The notes below the pieces were generated by a model, which made no database searches, was not told where the DNA came from, and worked only from the letters and a program-made list of their open reading frames with translations. Both the position numbers and the translations under genes were made by a program. A DNA stretch of 36,456 bases from an uncultured Acidaminococcus sp. (lineage in GTDB: Bacteria > Bacillota > Negativicutes > Acidaminococcales > Acidaminococcaceae): assembly GCA_902796945.1 (NCBI GenBank), contig CADBQR010000040.1, positions 1 to 36,456 on the forward strand, written 5' to 3'. Positions 1-7,193 of this stretch are shown here, piece by piece (the first letter of the stretch is position 1; the number at the start of each line of letters is the position of its first letter).

Positions 1-2
1 CG

Positions 3-620
3 GCTGGGGCATTGGGGATAAACAAAAAAAATAACGGTGTGCTTCTTCTCGTGGCAGTCAAGAGTCGGAAAATGCGGATTGAAGTGGGATACGGCCTGGA
101 AGGTGCGATTTCTGATACGGCGGCCGGGTCAATTCGTGACAGGTATCTCATACCGGCTTTCAAAAAGAGTGACTATGATGGCGGTATTCTAAAAGCTTAT
201 AACGCCCTTGCCCGCCGGGTCATGGCTGAATATAAAATCAAGGAAGCCGATCTTAACCTTCCTGCCGAAATAAAAGGGAATGTGGAAAAGTCAACGTCAT
301 CAGGCGGTAAGGCAAAGAAAGAGAACAGTCCTGGAATGATTGCGCTGGGGTTGGAATCGCTCTCTTATTGCTGGTGCTTCTTGTGCTTGCTAATCCGTCG
401 CTTTGCGAAGGCGATGACAGGGCTTTTCAAAGCAGTGACCCGTCGGAGTAAGCTTTCTGGCCGTTATAAAGGCGGTGGAAACCGTAGCAGCTACTATCAT
501 GACGACGGCCATAGCCACCGCAGCCGCTATCATGGCGATGACGATAGCAGCAGTAGCAGCGATAACGATAGCTATGGCGGCGGCAGCGGCGGTGGCGGCG
601 GTGCCAGCGGCGAATGGTAA
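3..620 (+). CDS. TPM-domain (YgcG-type) protein, 5' end outside window
   Basis: The gene enters from the left edge; the TTG at 12 is an internal codon and not a credible start. The stretch NNGVLLLVAV...RIEVGYGLEGAISD is the core of the TPM domain, found in exported or membrane-anchored proteins of the YgcG/Psb32 type whose biochemical role is poorly known. The C-terminus is Ser/Asp/His-rich and ends in GGGSGGGGGASGEW, the usual Gly-rich tail of this family. Where the family has a membrane helix (about 340-410) this frame reads LESLSYCWCFLCLL. The -1 frame reads GIALLLLVLLVLANPSL, so the gene probably carries a one-base loss in the G-run at 347-350 and a second shift before 450. The family is fairly certain; the integrity of the reading frame is doubtful. 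Confidence 0.72.
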   Translation, partial: AGALGINKKNNGVLLLVAVKSRKMRIEVGYGLEGAISDTAAGSIRDRYLIPAFKKSDYDGGILKAYNALARRVMAEYKIKEADLNLPAEIKGNVEKSTSSGGKAKKENSPGMIALGLESLSYCWCFLCLLIRRFAKAMTGLFKAVTRRSKLSGRYKGGGNRSSYYHDDGHSHRSRYHGDDDSSSSSDNDSYGGGSGGGGGASGEW

Positions 621-654
621 GTAGCTGGTTCAAGGATAAAAAGGAGGGAAGGAT

Positions 655-1755
655 ATGAAGCAATGGAAAAAAGTGATTTCTGCCTGTCTGCTCGCGGCAG
701 GAATCCTGATGACAGGACAGGCGGCCTATGCCCAGGCGGGGAAAGAGGCGCCTCCCGTCATCCTCGATACGGATATGGTGGACTGGCTGGACGACGGCGC
801 AGCGATGCTGATGCTCGCCAAATCGCCGCGGACCGATCTTATCGGAGTGACCGTGGTGCTGGGCAATACCTGGGTGGAAACCGGTACGGCCAGCGCGATT
901 CGGCAGCTCGAAGCCATCGGCAGCAAGGACATCCCTGTGTATATGGGCGTCAATGAACCCATCCGGAAGGATCGCTTCAAGACAATTGCTGATGAACCGA
1001 AAAAATTCGGACGCGGCAAGGACAGCCATAATGGAGCGGCCGGTTATCCGGAACCAGCATCCTGGCAGGCGGAATATCGGACTCGTTATGGGGCAGAGCC
1101 GCAGCTTGCTCCGGAAAAAGAAAGTGCCCCTGACTTTATCATCAAGACCGTGAAAGCCCGCCCCAACGAAGTGACGATCGTGGCTATCGGCAGCGGGGCC
1201 AACCTGGCAGCCGCAGTCAAAAAGGACCCGTCCATTGCACCGCTTGTGAAACGCGTCATTTATATGGGTGGAAACTTCTTCCAGCAGGGGAATGTCATGC
1301 CCTATGCGGAATTTAATGTGTGGATCGATCCGGAAGCAGAAAAGACCGCGTTTCGGGCTCCTTTCGGCGAGCAGGTCATTGTGCCGCTCGATGCGTGTGA
1401 AAAAATCCATATTACCCGGGACCGTTATTTTTCCATCAAGGAAATGATGAAGAACCCGGTCATGAAGGATCTTTTGAAAAAGCACTGGATGACGCCGTTC
1501 TTTGAAGAAAATAAACCTTTGGCCGATAATTATGTTTGGGATGTACTCTCTGCCGCGATTGCCATTGACCCGTCCGTCATCACGGAAGAAGTGACGTATC
1601 CAGTAGATGTCATCGACCAATATGGCCCGGCGTACGGGACGACCATGGCCTATAAAGGGGTGGGTCCTGAAGGAACGCAGAAGGCACGCATCATCCTATC
1701 TGTCGATGAAAACAAGATCTGGAATATGCTTTATACCTTGTGCCGCAGTCTGTAA
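655..1755 (+). CDS. Exported nucleoside hydrolase (inosine/uridine-preferring type)
   Basis: This 366-residue protein would hydrolyse the N-glycosidic bond of a ribonucleoside to base and ribose. A signal peptide (MKQWKKVISACLLAAGIL...AYAQA, cleavage near residue 26) places it in the periplasm. Residues 37-47, ILDTDMVDWLDD, match the Ca-binding Asp cluster at the start of the nucleoside hydrolase fold (family form DTDMGNDVDD), with unusual V and W inside it. Further family signs are TVVLGNTW, TIVAIGSGANLA and YMGGNF near residue 200, followed by EFNVWIDPEA, the usual Asn/Asp active-site region. AAGGAGGGAAGG just upstream supports the ATG. Length is slightly above the cytosolic enzymes because of the signal peptide. 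Substrate range cannot be read from the sequence. The small exported gene at 1786 follows closely and may be co-transcribed. Confidence 0.85.
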   Translation: MKQWKKVISACLLAAGILMTGQAAYAQAGKEAPPVILDTDMVDWLDDGAAMLMLAKSPRTDLIGVTVVLGNTWVETGTASAIRQLEAIGSKDIPVYMGVNEPIRKDRFKTIADEPKKFGRGKDSHNGAAGYPEPASWQAEYRTRYGAEPQLAPEKESAPDFIIKTVKARPNEVTIVAIGSGANLAAAVKKDPSIAPLVKRVIYMGGNFFQQGNVMPYAEFNVWIDPEAEKTAFRAPFGEQVIVPLDACEKIHITRDRYFSIKEMMKNPVMKDLLKKHWMTPFFEENKPLADNYVWDVLSAAIAIDPSVITEEVTYPVDVIDQYGPAYGTTMAYKGVGPEGTQKARIILSVDENKIWNMLYTLCRSL

Positions 1756-1785
1756 AAAAAGATGACAGCCCGAAAGGAAAAAATT

Positions 1786-2295
1786 ATGAATGGTCAAAAA
1801 TATCGTTTCACCGCTCCGCTTATGGTTGTTTTTGCTACGTTTCTGCTGCTGACAGGGACGGCAGAAGCCAGGATTGACACCAGCCGCATCGGGGTCGGGG
1901 CACTGACCCCCTCTACCTCCGTCGGTTATATGAAAGAAGTCTACGGTGAACCCGGTGAAGTCACTCATAAGCCTTTTTTCAACAACCTGACAAGGGCCAC
2001 GTATCACTACGGATCGACGGTCACGGTGAATGCCATCTTCGGTGAAGGTGAGGAAGCACGTGCCAAAACCCGTAGCGCTACTGTTACGGCCAATAATGGA
2101 TGGGCGACCCCGGACGGAGTCAGGGTCGGGATGCGCAAGGAGGTATTGGAAAACACCTATGGACCGGCAGACTCCGTGCAAAGTGAAGAGGGCGGAACCG
2201 TCTGTAATTATACCGATGAGTACGGTGTCCGTGCGTTATCTTTCCTGGTCAAAAACGGTGTGATCTGTGCAATCAGCTATGCAACGGAAATTTGA
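1786..2295 (+). CDS. Small exported protein with two BamE-like repeats, function unknown
   Basis: I chose the ATG at 1786 over the in-frame ATG at 1762 because AAAGGAAAAAATT precedes it and a signal peptide (MNGQKYRFTAPLMVVFATFLLLTGTAEA) begins there. The mature part of about 140 residues contains two similar units, TPSTSVGYMKEVYGEPGEV and RVGMRKEVLENTYGPADSV. The pattern G-hydrophobic-x(2)-V-x(3)-YG-P resembles the helix-turn of BamE/SmpA-type periplasmic domains. Nothing catalytic is visible. It lies 30 bases after the nucleoside hydrolase and ends just before a terminator hairpin, so the two probably form one transcript. The BamE-like suggestion rests on this short pattern only. Confidence 0.6.
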   Translation: MNGQKYRFTAPLMVVFATFLLLTGTAEARIDTSRIGVGALTPSTSVGYMKEVYGEPGEVTHKPFFNNLTRATYHYGSTVTVNAIFGEGEEARAKTRSATVTANNGWATPDGVRVGMRKEVLENTYGPADSVQSEEGGTVCNYTDEYGVRALSFLVKNGVICAISYATEI

Positions 2296-2308
2296 GAAAG
2301 GAAGCGAT

Positions 2309-2345
2309 AAACAGGGGCCCGTCACAGCAGGCAGCCCCTGTTTCT
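2309..2345 (+). terminator. Rho-independent terminator after the 1786 gene
   Basis: A perfect 10-bp stem, AAACAGGGGC (2309-2318) with GCCCCTGTTT (2334-2343), with a 15-nt loop and TTTC at its foot. It ends the nucleoside hydrolase transcript and lies just upstream of the YARHG gene. Confidence 0.75.
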
Positions 2346-2379
2346 GAAAGCCAAAACCAAGGAAAGAAAGGAAGCTGCT

Positions 2380-2907
2380 ATGGACAGAGAGTTACGAATA
2401 CGGGCTTCATTGATTCACTTGCTTTGTGCCGTGCTGGTACTTTGCGCAGGAATCGCAGGCGGACGGTGCCAGGTTGTCAGTGCCGCGGCTGCGTGGTCGG
2501 AGCTCCGGCAGTATGAAAAAGGGTGGACGGAGGCACAGATCATCGAAGAAACCAATAAAAGACGCGACTATTATGAGCAGTGCCCCTTTGTCGGGAAAGT
2601 CGTTACTTTCCGGGAGCAGCAGGGAATCCTTGACACGTCCGGCACCCTGCGCCCCTTATTCAAGACGGACCAGAAAGTTTACGACGCTGACACTTTTGCC
2701 GGCGTACCGCCGCTTATCATCAATCTCGCCCGAAATGAAATCTATGCGCGGCACGGCTATGTTTTCCGGGATGACGATCTGCGGAACTATTTCCTCGGGC
2801 AGCTCTGGTATCTGCCCACCGTCCCGGCTGACGAATTTGACAGCAGTGTATTCAACGACTGTGAAAGAGCCAATCTGGAGCTGCTGGTCAAATTGGACGT
2901 GGAGTAA
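2380..2907 (+). CDS. Exported YARHG-domain protein
   Basis: This 175-residue protein has an N-terminal hydrophobic segment (SLIHLLCAVLVLCAGIAG, residues 6-23) acting as signal peptide or anchor. Near residues 112-135 it has the YARHG motif, NLARNEIYARHGYVFRDD, followed by LRNYFLGQLWYLP. YARHG is a short extracellular domain found in many bacterial surface proteins with no assigned activity. The central part has no feature I recognise. GAAAGGAAGCTGCT precedes the ATG. The gene follows a terminator, so it either has its own promoter in the 2345-2380 gap or depends on read-through. Localisation outside the cytoplasm is well supported; the role is unknown. Confidence 0.75.
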   Translation: MDRELRIRASLIHLLCAVLVLCAGIAGGRCQVVSAAAAWSELRQYEKGWTEAQIIEETNKRRDYYEQCPFVGKVVTFREQQGILDTSGTLRPLFKTDQKVYDADTFAGVPPLIINLARNEIYARHGYVFRDDDLRNYFLGQLWYLPTVPADEFDSSVFNDCERANLELLVKLDVE

Positions 2908-2923
2908 CCTCCAAAAGAGGTTA
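2905..2923 (+). other. Short stem-loop overlapping the stop codon of the YARHG gene
   Basis: TAACCTC (2905-2911) and GAGGTTA (2917-2923) form a perfect 7-bp stem with a 5-nt loop; the stop codon TAA is the first part of the stem. There is no T-run after it, so it is more likely a 3'-end stabiliser than a terminator. Confidence 0.4.
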
Positions 2924-3021
2924 TCGTAAAATGCAAAAGGCGGCTTCTTTCGTGTGACGACAGGCCGGTGTCCGCAGCCCGTCAATGGAAAGGCTGTAAA
3001 AAAACAGGATCTTGAGAAAAA

Positions 3022-3061
3022 GAAGGGCTTTCGATTCGCAGGAATCGGAAGTCCCTCTTTT
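3022..3061. terminator. Bidirectional terminator-like hairpin
   Basis: The arms around GATTCGCAGGAATC (3034-3047) extend outward as AGGG-CTTTC and GGAAGTCCCT, with an A-rich run on the left (3016-3024) and CTCTTTT on the right. Such symmetry suits a terminator read from both sides, between the YARHG gene and leftward transcripts from the 3.4 kb gene. Confidence 0.65.
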
Positions 3062-3243
3062 GTAGCCAAATTGTTCTGGAGCAAAAAGGCAAAATGCAGG
3101 CTGTGAAAAGCGGGTTCCTTGTTTTTCCTATTTCCTTTTTGTATATTTTTTTACAGGTATTTTTCACGTTTCCACGTTAAATGTACAATTGTCCACTCAA
3201 TACAAAACATCAGCGATTTCTTTGTTATAGTTGGACAATTCTA

Positions 3244-3272
3244 TTGACATCATTCGGTAATTGATGTATAAA
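3244..3272 (+). promoter_or_regulatory. Strong sigma-A-like promoter with no gene behind it
   Basis: TTGACA (3244-3249), exactly 17 bases, then TATAAA (3267-3272). Transcription would start near 3280, at the left arm of the inverted repeat 3280-3337. No open reading frame follows on this strand before the convergent gene ends at 3442. Confidence 0.6.
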
Positions 3273-3401
3273 TAAAAACGTGCAATATATGAACAATTAA
3301 ACTGAAAAGATAAAATTTGTTCAATTTATTATTGCACAATCTTCATCGTAAAAGGCCAAATGAGGGGTTACGAGGCGTACGACGGAAGAAAAAACAAAAA
3401 G

Positions 3402-3426
3402 TCTCCCCTTTCTTGGAAAGGGGAGA
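3402..3426 (-). terminator. Terminator of the NERD-like gene
   Basis: TCTCCCCTTT (3402-3411) pairs perfectly with AAAGGGGAGA (3417-3426) around a 5-nt loop. Read on the minus strand the stem is followed by CTTTTTGTTTTTT, a classic rho-independent terminator 16 bases after the minus-strand stop codon. Confidence 0.85.
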
Positions 3427-3441
3427 ACCTGGTTTCTTATT

Positions 3442-4098
3442 TCAGGGAATCCTGTCATCGGGAATCAGGACATCCCGGCAGGCCCGCTTGACCGAAGTGA
3501 AAATCTGCTTTTCGGCCTGTTTCTTCATTTCCTTCCGTGTCTCTTTCTCTAATTCGGCTGTGGTCGTGACAAAGGGAAGCACTTCTTCTTCTGTATAAAA
3601 GGTCGGTTCCGCGTAGTTATCGGCAAAGACCGCCTTGAAATGAATGGGGAAGGAAGGGCAGCCTGCTCTGTCCAGCGCCCTTTTCAGTTCTTCCGCAGCG
3701 GGTTCCAGTTCCCGCAGCGGGTTAGGCACGATTTCACTGGATGCATTATCGCTGATCCGCCATGTGGATTCGTTCAGGTGGCCGTGAATGCGGTACCCTT
3801 TATGGTAGATCTTTAGCAGCAGGATCCCGGTCGGCAGGACGGCAATCAAATCGCCATACGACGGCATTCCTTCTTTGGCCGTAAAGAAGTAGACTTGTTT
3901 GCCGGAGCTTTTCCAAAGCATTTTCCGGACCCGCTCCGCTGCTTTTTCCGGCGTGCGGCTGCTTTTCATTCGCTTGATGATGAAGCGAAAAACAAAAATA
4001 CCCGTGGCGGCAAGCAGCAAAAAAAGCAGGTACTGTTTGGGGGTATGAAGTTTCCAGGCCGTAAAACCCGGCAGAATATGAATAAAGACTTCGTCCAT
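3442..4098 (-). CDS. Membrane-anchored NERD-like domain protein
   Basis: A hydrophobic segment (YLLFLLLAATGIFVFRFII, about residues 23-41) is followed by a basic stretch and a cytoplasmic domain of about 170 residues. The order GDLIAVLPTGILLLKIYHKG...IHGHL...W, then NPLRELEPAAEELKRALDRAG, then FKAVFAD matches the nuclease-related NERD domain. The acidic and lysine residues usually seen in its central strand (the IETKN region) are replaced by LKIYHK, so catalysis is doubtful. An in-frame ATG also exists at 4113, but GAGGA sits better before 4098. A TGCTATAAT extended -10 on the minus strand (4144-4149) probably drives it. The gene stands alone. The NERD assignment is from pattern memory and moderate. 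Confidence 0.55.
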   Translation of the reverse strand: MDEVFIHILPGFTAWKLHTPKQYLLFLLLAATGIFVFRFIIKRMKSSRTPEKAAERVRKMLWKSSGKQVYFFTAKEGMPSYGDLIAVLPTGILLLKIYHKGYRIHGHLNESTWRISDNASSEIVPNPLRELEPAAEELKRALDRAGCPSFPIHFKAVFADNYAEPTFYTEEEVLPFVTTTAELEKETRKEMKKQAEKQIFTSVKRACRDVLIPDDRIP

Positions 4099-4170
4099 GC
4101 TTCCTCGCTCCATTTCCTGTCCAGAATCGATTGATACGGATTTATTATAGCATGGCCGCCTGATTTTTTG

Positions 4171-4200
4171 TTGGCAGGGGAAGAAAAGAAATGGTAAAAT
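4171..4200 (+). promoter_or_regulatory. Putative promoter of abgT
   Basis: TTGGCA (4171-4176), 18 bases, TAAAAT (4195-4200), in the 208-base gap between the divergent NERD-like gene and abgT. A leader of about 100 nt would follow. The match is moderate. Confidence 0.45.
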
Positions 4201-4306
4201 AGGAATGAGGTTTGAAAATTCTGAAAAAACGCTTTCTTATGGCGATCCACCTGTAAGGTAATATCATATATGGGATCACAAGAACTTTTTAAAGGAGGAA
4301 ATCATT

Positions 4307-5851
4307 ATGACAGGTACAAATGAAAGAAATCAGTCATGGGTGGACCGATTTCTGAACGCGATTGAGCGTGTGTGCAACAAATTACCGCCTCCCGCCATCT
4401 TATTCTGTATTTTATTCATGATTGTCGCGGTAATTGGCTTTTTCTTCACGAATTCCGGATTCGGTCTGATGAACCCGGCCACGAAGAAGATGGTCTACTC
4501 CCAGAACCTCTTCACAAAGGCCGGCGTACAGTGGTTCCTGACCAGCATGGTCAAGAACTTCACCGGATTTGCCCCCTTGGGCCTCGTTATCACCATGACC
4601 ATGGCCATCGGGTTCTGCGAAGAATCGGGCATGCTGGTGGCCATGCTGCGCCGCAGCATGAAGAATGTGCCTCCTAATATTGTTCCCTTCCTGATCGCCT
4701 TTGTCGGTACGGTTGGCAACATTGCCTCCGATACGGCCATGGTTGTTATTCCGCCCCTGGCGGCACTGGTCTATATTGGCGTCAAGAAACATCCTGTCGT
4801 TGGCATGATTGTCGGTTATGCCGGCGCCCAGGCCGGGTTCACGGCAAACCTCATGATTGCCGGTACGGACTCCCTGCTTCAGGGCCTTACGAACCAGGCG
4901 GTGGATGCGTTCCTCGGAAAACCGGGTGCCTTTGTCGTCGATGTTACCTGCAACTGGTATTTCATGATTGCGTCTACCTTCCTGTGCTCCCTGGTCATCG
5001 GCCTCGTTTCCGTAAAAATTGTGGAACCCCGGTTCCCTGTCTATGAAAGCAAGGAAACGGAAGGGACCATCGAAGAAGTCACGCCTCTCGAAATCAAGGG
5101 ACTCCATCGGGCTGGACTGGCTGTCGTGCTTTATGTCATTGTCCTGGCAGTCGGCTTCTTTACGGGAATCCTTTCCAAGGATGGTCATACCCTCGTTGGC
5201 TCTCTCCTGCTGAAGGGCCTGATTCCAATCCTGTTCTTCATGTTCAGTATTGCCGGTCTTACCTATGGGTACACGACGGGCGCTTTCAAGAATATCCGTG
5301 ATGTCAACAAGGCCATGGTCAAGCAGATGAGCGGAATGGGCGCATATGTCGTGTTCTGCTTCTTCTGCGGGCAGTTCCAGTCCCTGTTCAACTGGACCCA
5401 TCTGGGCACGTTGATGGCGATTTCCGGTGCGGATTTCCTGCGGGGAATCGGATTTACCGGTCTGCCGATGTGCATTGCCTTTATCCTCATTACGGCGTTC
5501 ATCAACATCTTTGTATCGTCCGGGTCCGCCAAGTGGGCCATTCTGGCACCTATTTTCGTCCCCATGTTCATGCTGCTTGGTTATCACCCCGGTTTTACCC
5601 AGCTGATTTATCGTCTTGGCGACTCCCCGGGGAACTGCTTTACCCCGATGAGCCCGTATATCTGGATGATTCTCAGTGTGGCTCAGGAAAAGTATATGCC
5701 TGACATTGCTATTGGTACGCTGATCTCCAATATGATCCCCATTGCGGTGGTCCTGCAGATTGCCTGGATTATCTTCCTGATCATCTGGGAAACCCTGGGC
5801 CTGCCCATTGGTCCTGGTGTTGGCATGCAGCTGCCACCCGGTGTGCTGTAA
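4307..5851 (+). CDS. abgT: AbgT-family transporter (p-aminobenzoyl-glutamate type)
   Basis: This 514-residue polytopic membrane protein belongs to the AbgT family, whose E. coli member imports p-aminobenzoyl-glutamate and some of whose members export sulfonamides. It has about 12 hydrophobic segments. The N-terminus WVDRFLNAIERVCNKLPPP with ILFCILFM, the segment GNIASDTAMVVIPPLAALVY, the segment FVSSGSAKWAILAPIFVPM and LGDSPGNCFTPMSPY are family hallmarks. AAAGGAGGAAATCATT gives an ideal ribosome-binding site. The gene converges on an M20 amidohydrolase gene. In E. coli abgT lies beside M20 genes (abgA, abgB), but here the M20 enzyme is of the N-carbamoyl amino-acid class, so the imported substrate may be an amidated or ureido amino acid rather than folate debris. 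The family call is secure; the substrate is inference. Confidence 0.9.
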   Translation: MTGTNERNQSWVDRFLNAIERVCNKLPPPAILFCILFMIVAVIGFFFTNSGFGLMNPATKKMVYSQNLFTKAGVQWFLTSMVKNFTGFAPLGLVITMTMAIGFCEESGMLVAMLRRSMKNVPPNIVPFLIAFVGTVGNIASDTAMVVIPPLAALVYIGVKKHPVVGMIVGYAGAQAGFTANLMIAGTDSLLQGLTNQAVDAFLGKPGAFVVDVTCNWYFMIASTFLCSLVIGLVSVKIVEPRFPVYESKETEGTIEEVTPLEIKGLHRAGLAVVLYVIVLAVGFFTGILSKDGHTLVGSLLLKGLIPILFFMFSIAGLTYGYTTGAFKNIRDVNKAMVKQMSGMGAYVVFCFFCGQFQSLFNWTHLGTLMAISGADFLRGIGFTGLPMCIAFILITAFINIFVSSGSAKWAILAPIFVPMFMLLGYHPGFTQLIYRLGDSPGNCFTPMSPYIWMILSVAQEKYMPDIAIGTLISNMIPIAVVLQIAWIIFLIIWETLGLPIGPGVGMQLPPGVL

Positions 5852-5894
5852 GCTTGAATCCTGTAAGGGCGACGGACCGTTTCAGGATCCTGAA

Positions 5895-5935
5895 AAAGAA
5901 GGGGTTCCCGCGTTTTCTGCGGAAACCCCTTTCTT
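5895..5935. terminator. Bidirectional terminator between abgT and the M20 gene
   Basis: GGGGTTCCCGC (5901-5911) pairs with GCGGAAACCCC (5919-5929) with one mismatch. The stem is extended by AAAGAA on the left and TTTCTT on the right, giving a T-run on either strand. It serves both convergent genes. Confidence 0.8.
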
Positions 5936-5955
5936 CATGCCCGGTTCCGGGGAAT

Positions 5956-7185
5956 CTATGCCCCTTCTCCGAGGCTCCTCATCGCGCTTTCCAGAACGGA
6001 AAGCGCTTTTTTGATGGCGTCATCATCCGTGGACTCCTTCGGACTGTGGCTGATGCCGCCAATGCTGGGGACAAAGAGCATTGCCGTTGGCAGGTGCCGC
6101 CCCATGATCATGGCGTCATGCCCGGCCCAGCTGGGCATCTTTTCATAGGGAACCTGCTCTTTTTCGGCCGCTTTTTCGAAAATCTCCATCAGGTGGTCAT
6201 TCATGGGTACCGGGTCGATGCGGTCCAGTTTTTCAATCGAAGCACTGACGCCATAGGTTTTTTCAACGCGCCCCATTTCCTGGCGGAAGGCTGCCATGGC
6301 GGCTTCCATGGTGGCCAGGGTTTCACTGCGCAGTTCCAACGTGAAAACAACCTTGCCGGGAATGACGTTGGCTGCTCCCGGTGTTACGGTCAGCTCTCCG
6401 ACTGTGGCGACGTATTTGCGATTATGGGCAAGGGCCCGCTTATACAAGGCCACGATGCTGTCGGAAGCAGCCGCCAGGGCGTCATGGCGCAGTTTCATTT
6501 CCGTTGTTCCCGCGTGATTGGCCTGTCCTGTTACGGTCACAATGAAGCGGTCGATGCCAACAATGGCAGAAACAATTCCCAGAGGAAGGCCATCCGCTTC
6601 CAGCGTGCCGCCCTGTTCGATGTGGAATTCCAGGAACGCCCCCTTTGCGTCCAGGCGTGGCTGGAAGGGATTACCGCTCAGACCGGCTTCCCGGAGCCAT
6701 TGGGCGAGGGATTTGCCGCCTTTTTGGATGCTTTCGGGATCCCGGTCCTTCAGTTCGCCGGAAATAGCCTGGCTTCCTAAGCAGCACAGGCCGAAGCGGG
6801 TTCCTTCTTCCTCGGCAAACCCGATGGCATGGACCGTCCGCCTGGGCGCAAATCCGGTCCGTTTCCAATGGATCAGGATGGCCAGGGCCGACGTGATGCC
6901 AAGGGCGCCGTCAAAGGCTCCGCCGGAAGGCACGGTGTCAACGTGGGAACCGATATAAAGGGGAGGCAGGCTTTTATCCGTTCCCTCAAGCGTCACCCAC
7001 AGGTTTCCCATAGCGTCAATTTCGGAAGCCAGCCCTTCCTTCTGTGTCATTTCCATCAAGGTATGCTGGGCCTTCATGAATTCCTCCGACCAGGAAAGGC
7101 GCTCCATTCCCCTGGTCCCCTGGTTTCCATAAGAGGCGAGCGTCGTAAAGATTGATTTCCATAAACTGAACAGCGTTGTATCCAT
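5956..7185 (-). CDS. M20-family Zn amidohydrolase (N-carbamoyl-L-amino acid / ureido hydrolase type)
   Basis: This 409-residue cytosolic metalloenzyme belongs to the M20 subgroup of N-carbamoyl-L-amino acid hydrolase, beta-ureidopropionase and allantoate amidohydrolase. The two-metal site is complete: H81 in GSHVDTV, D92 in GGAFDG, E126/E127 in AEEEGTRF, H188 in FHIEQG and the late His in GGISHSP. GQANHAGTTEM is the lid-domain dimer and substrate motif of this subgroup. Such enzymes split a ureido group to amine, CO2 and ammonia. The gene starts 8 bases after the IclR gene and shares its transcript; AAGGATAA precedes the ATG. N-carbamoyl-L-cysteine amidohydrolase, the last step after 2-amino-thiazoline-4-carboxylate hydrolase, also hydrolyses an N-carbamoyl amino acid, and a homologue of that hydrolase lies at 10.5 kb. 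The exact substrate is unknown. Confidence 0.87.
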   Translation of the reverse strand: MDTTLFSLWKSIFTTLASYGNQGTRGMERLSWSEEFMKAQHTLMEMTQKEGLASEIDAMGNLWVTLEGTDKSLPPLYIGSHVDTVPSGGAFDGALGITSALAILIHWKRTGFAPRRTVHAIGFAEEEGTRFGLCCLGSQAISGELKDRDPESIQKGGKSLAQWLREAGLSGNPFQPRLDAKGAFLEFHIEQGGTLEADGLPLGIVSAIVGIDRFIVTVTGQANHAGTTEMKLRHDALAAASDSIVALYKRALAHNRKYVATVGELTVTPGAANVIPGKVVFTLELRSETLATMEAAMAAFRQEMGRVEKTYGVSASIEKLDRIDPVPMNDHLMEIFEKAAEKEQVPYEKMPSWAGHDAMIMGRHLPTAMLFVPSIGGISHSPKESTDDDAIKKALSVLESAMRSLGEGA

Positions 7186-7193
7186 GATTATCC

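Larger units (their letters stand above)
3062..3441. other. AT-rich gap without a gene; repeats and an orphan promoter
   Basis: The 3130-3340 part is far more AT-rich than its surroundings and no ORF in it looks coding. It holds a 9-bp inverted pair, AATTGTCCA (3187-3195) and TGGACAATT (3232-3240), an orphan promoter (3244-3272) and a second inverted pair around GTGCAATA (3280-3287) and TATTGCAC (3330-3337). The motif GNACAAT recurs four or five times in either orientation. It could be a small RNA locus or a regulator-binding region. Confidence 0.5.

Noticed and set aside
427-1620. Long minus-strand ORF opposite the TPM and nucleoside hydrolase genes
   Set aside because: It is an antisense shadow of two well-supported plus-strand genes; its His/Arg-rich sequence has no domain and no ribosome-binding site.
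3317-3598. Plus-strand ORF of 93 codons downstream of the orphan promoter
   Set aside because: It runs through the terminator of the NERD-like gene and into that gene's antisense strand, and it lacks a ribosome-binding site; an RNA role for the promoter is more likely than this peptide.
4412-5587. Minus-strand ORF of 391 codons opposite abgT
   Set aside because: Charged, low-quality translation of the reverse strand of a clear membrane transporter gene.
5854-6780. Plus-strand ORF of 308 codons opposite the M20 hydrolase
   Set aside because: The minus strand encodes a complete metalloenzyme with all active-site motifs; this frame has none.
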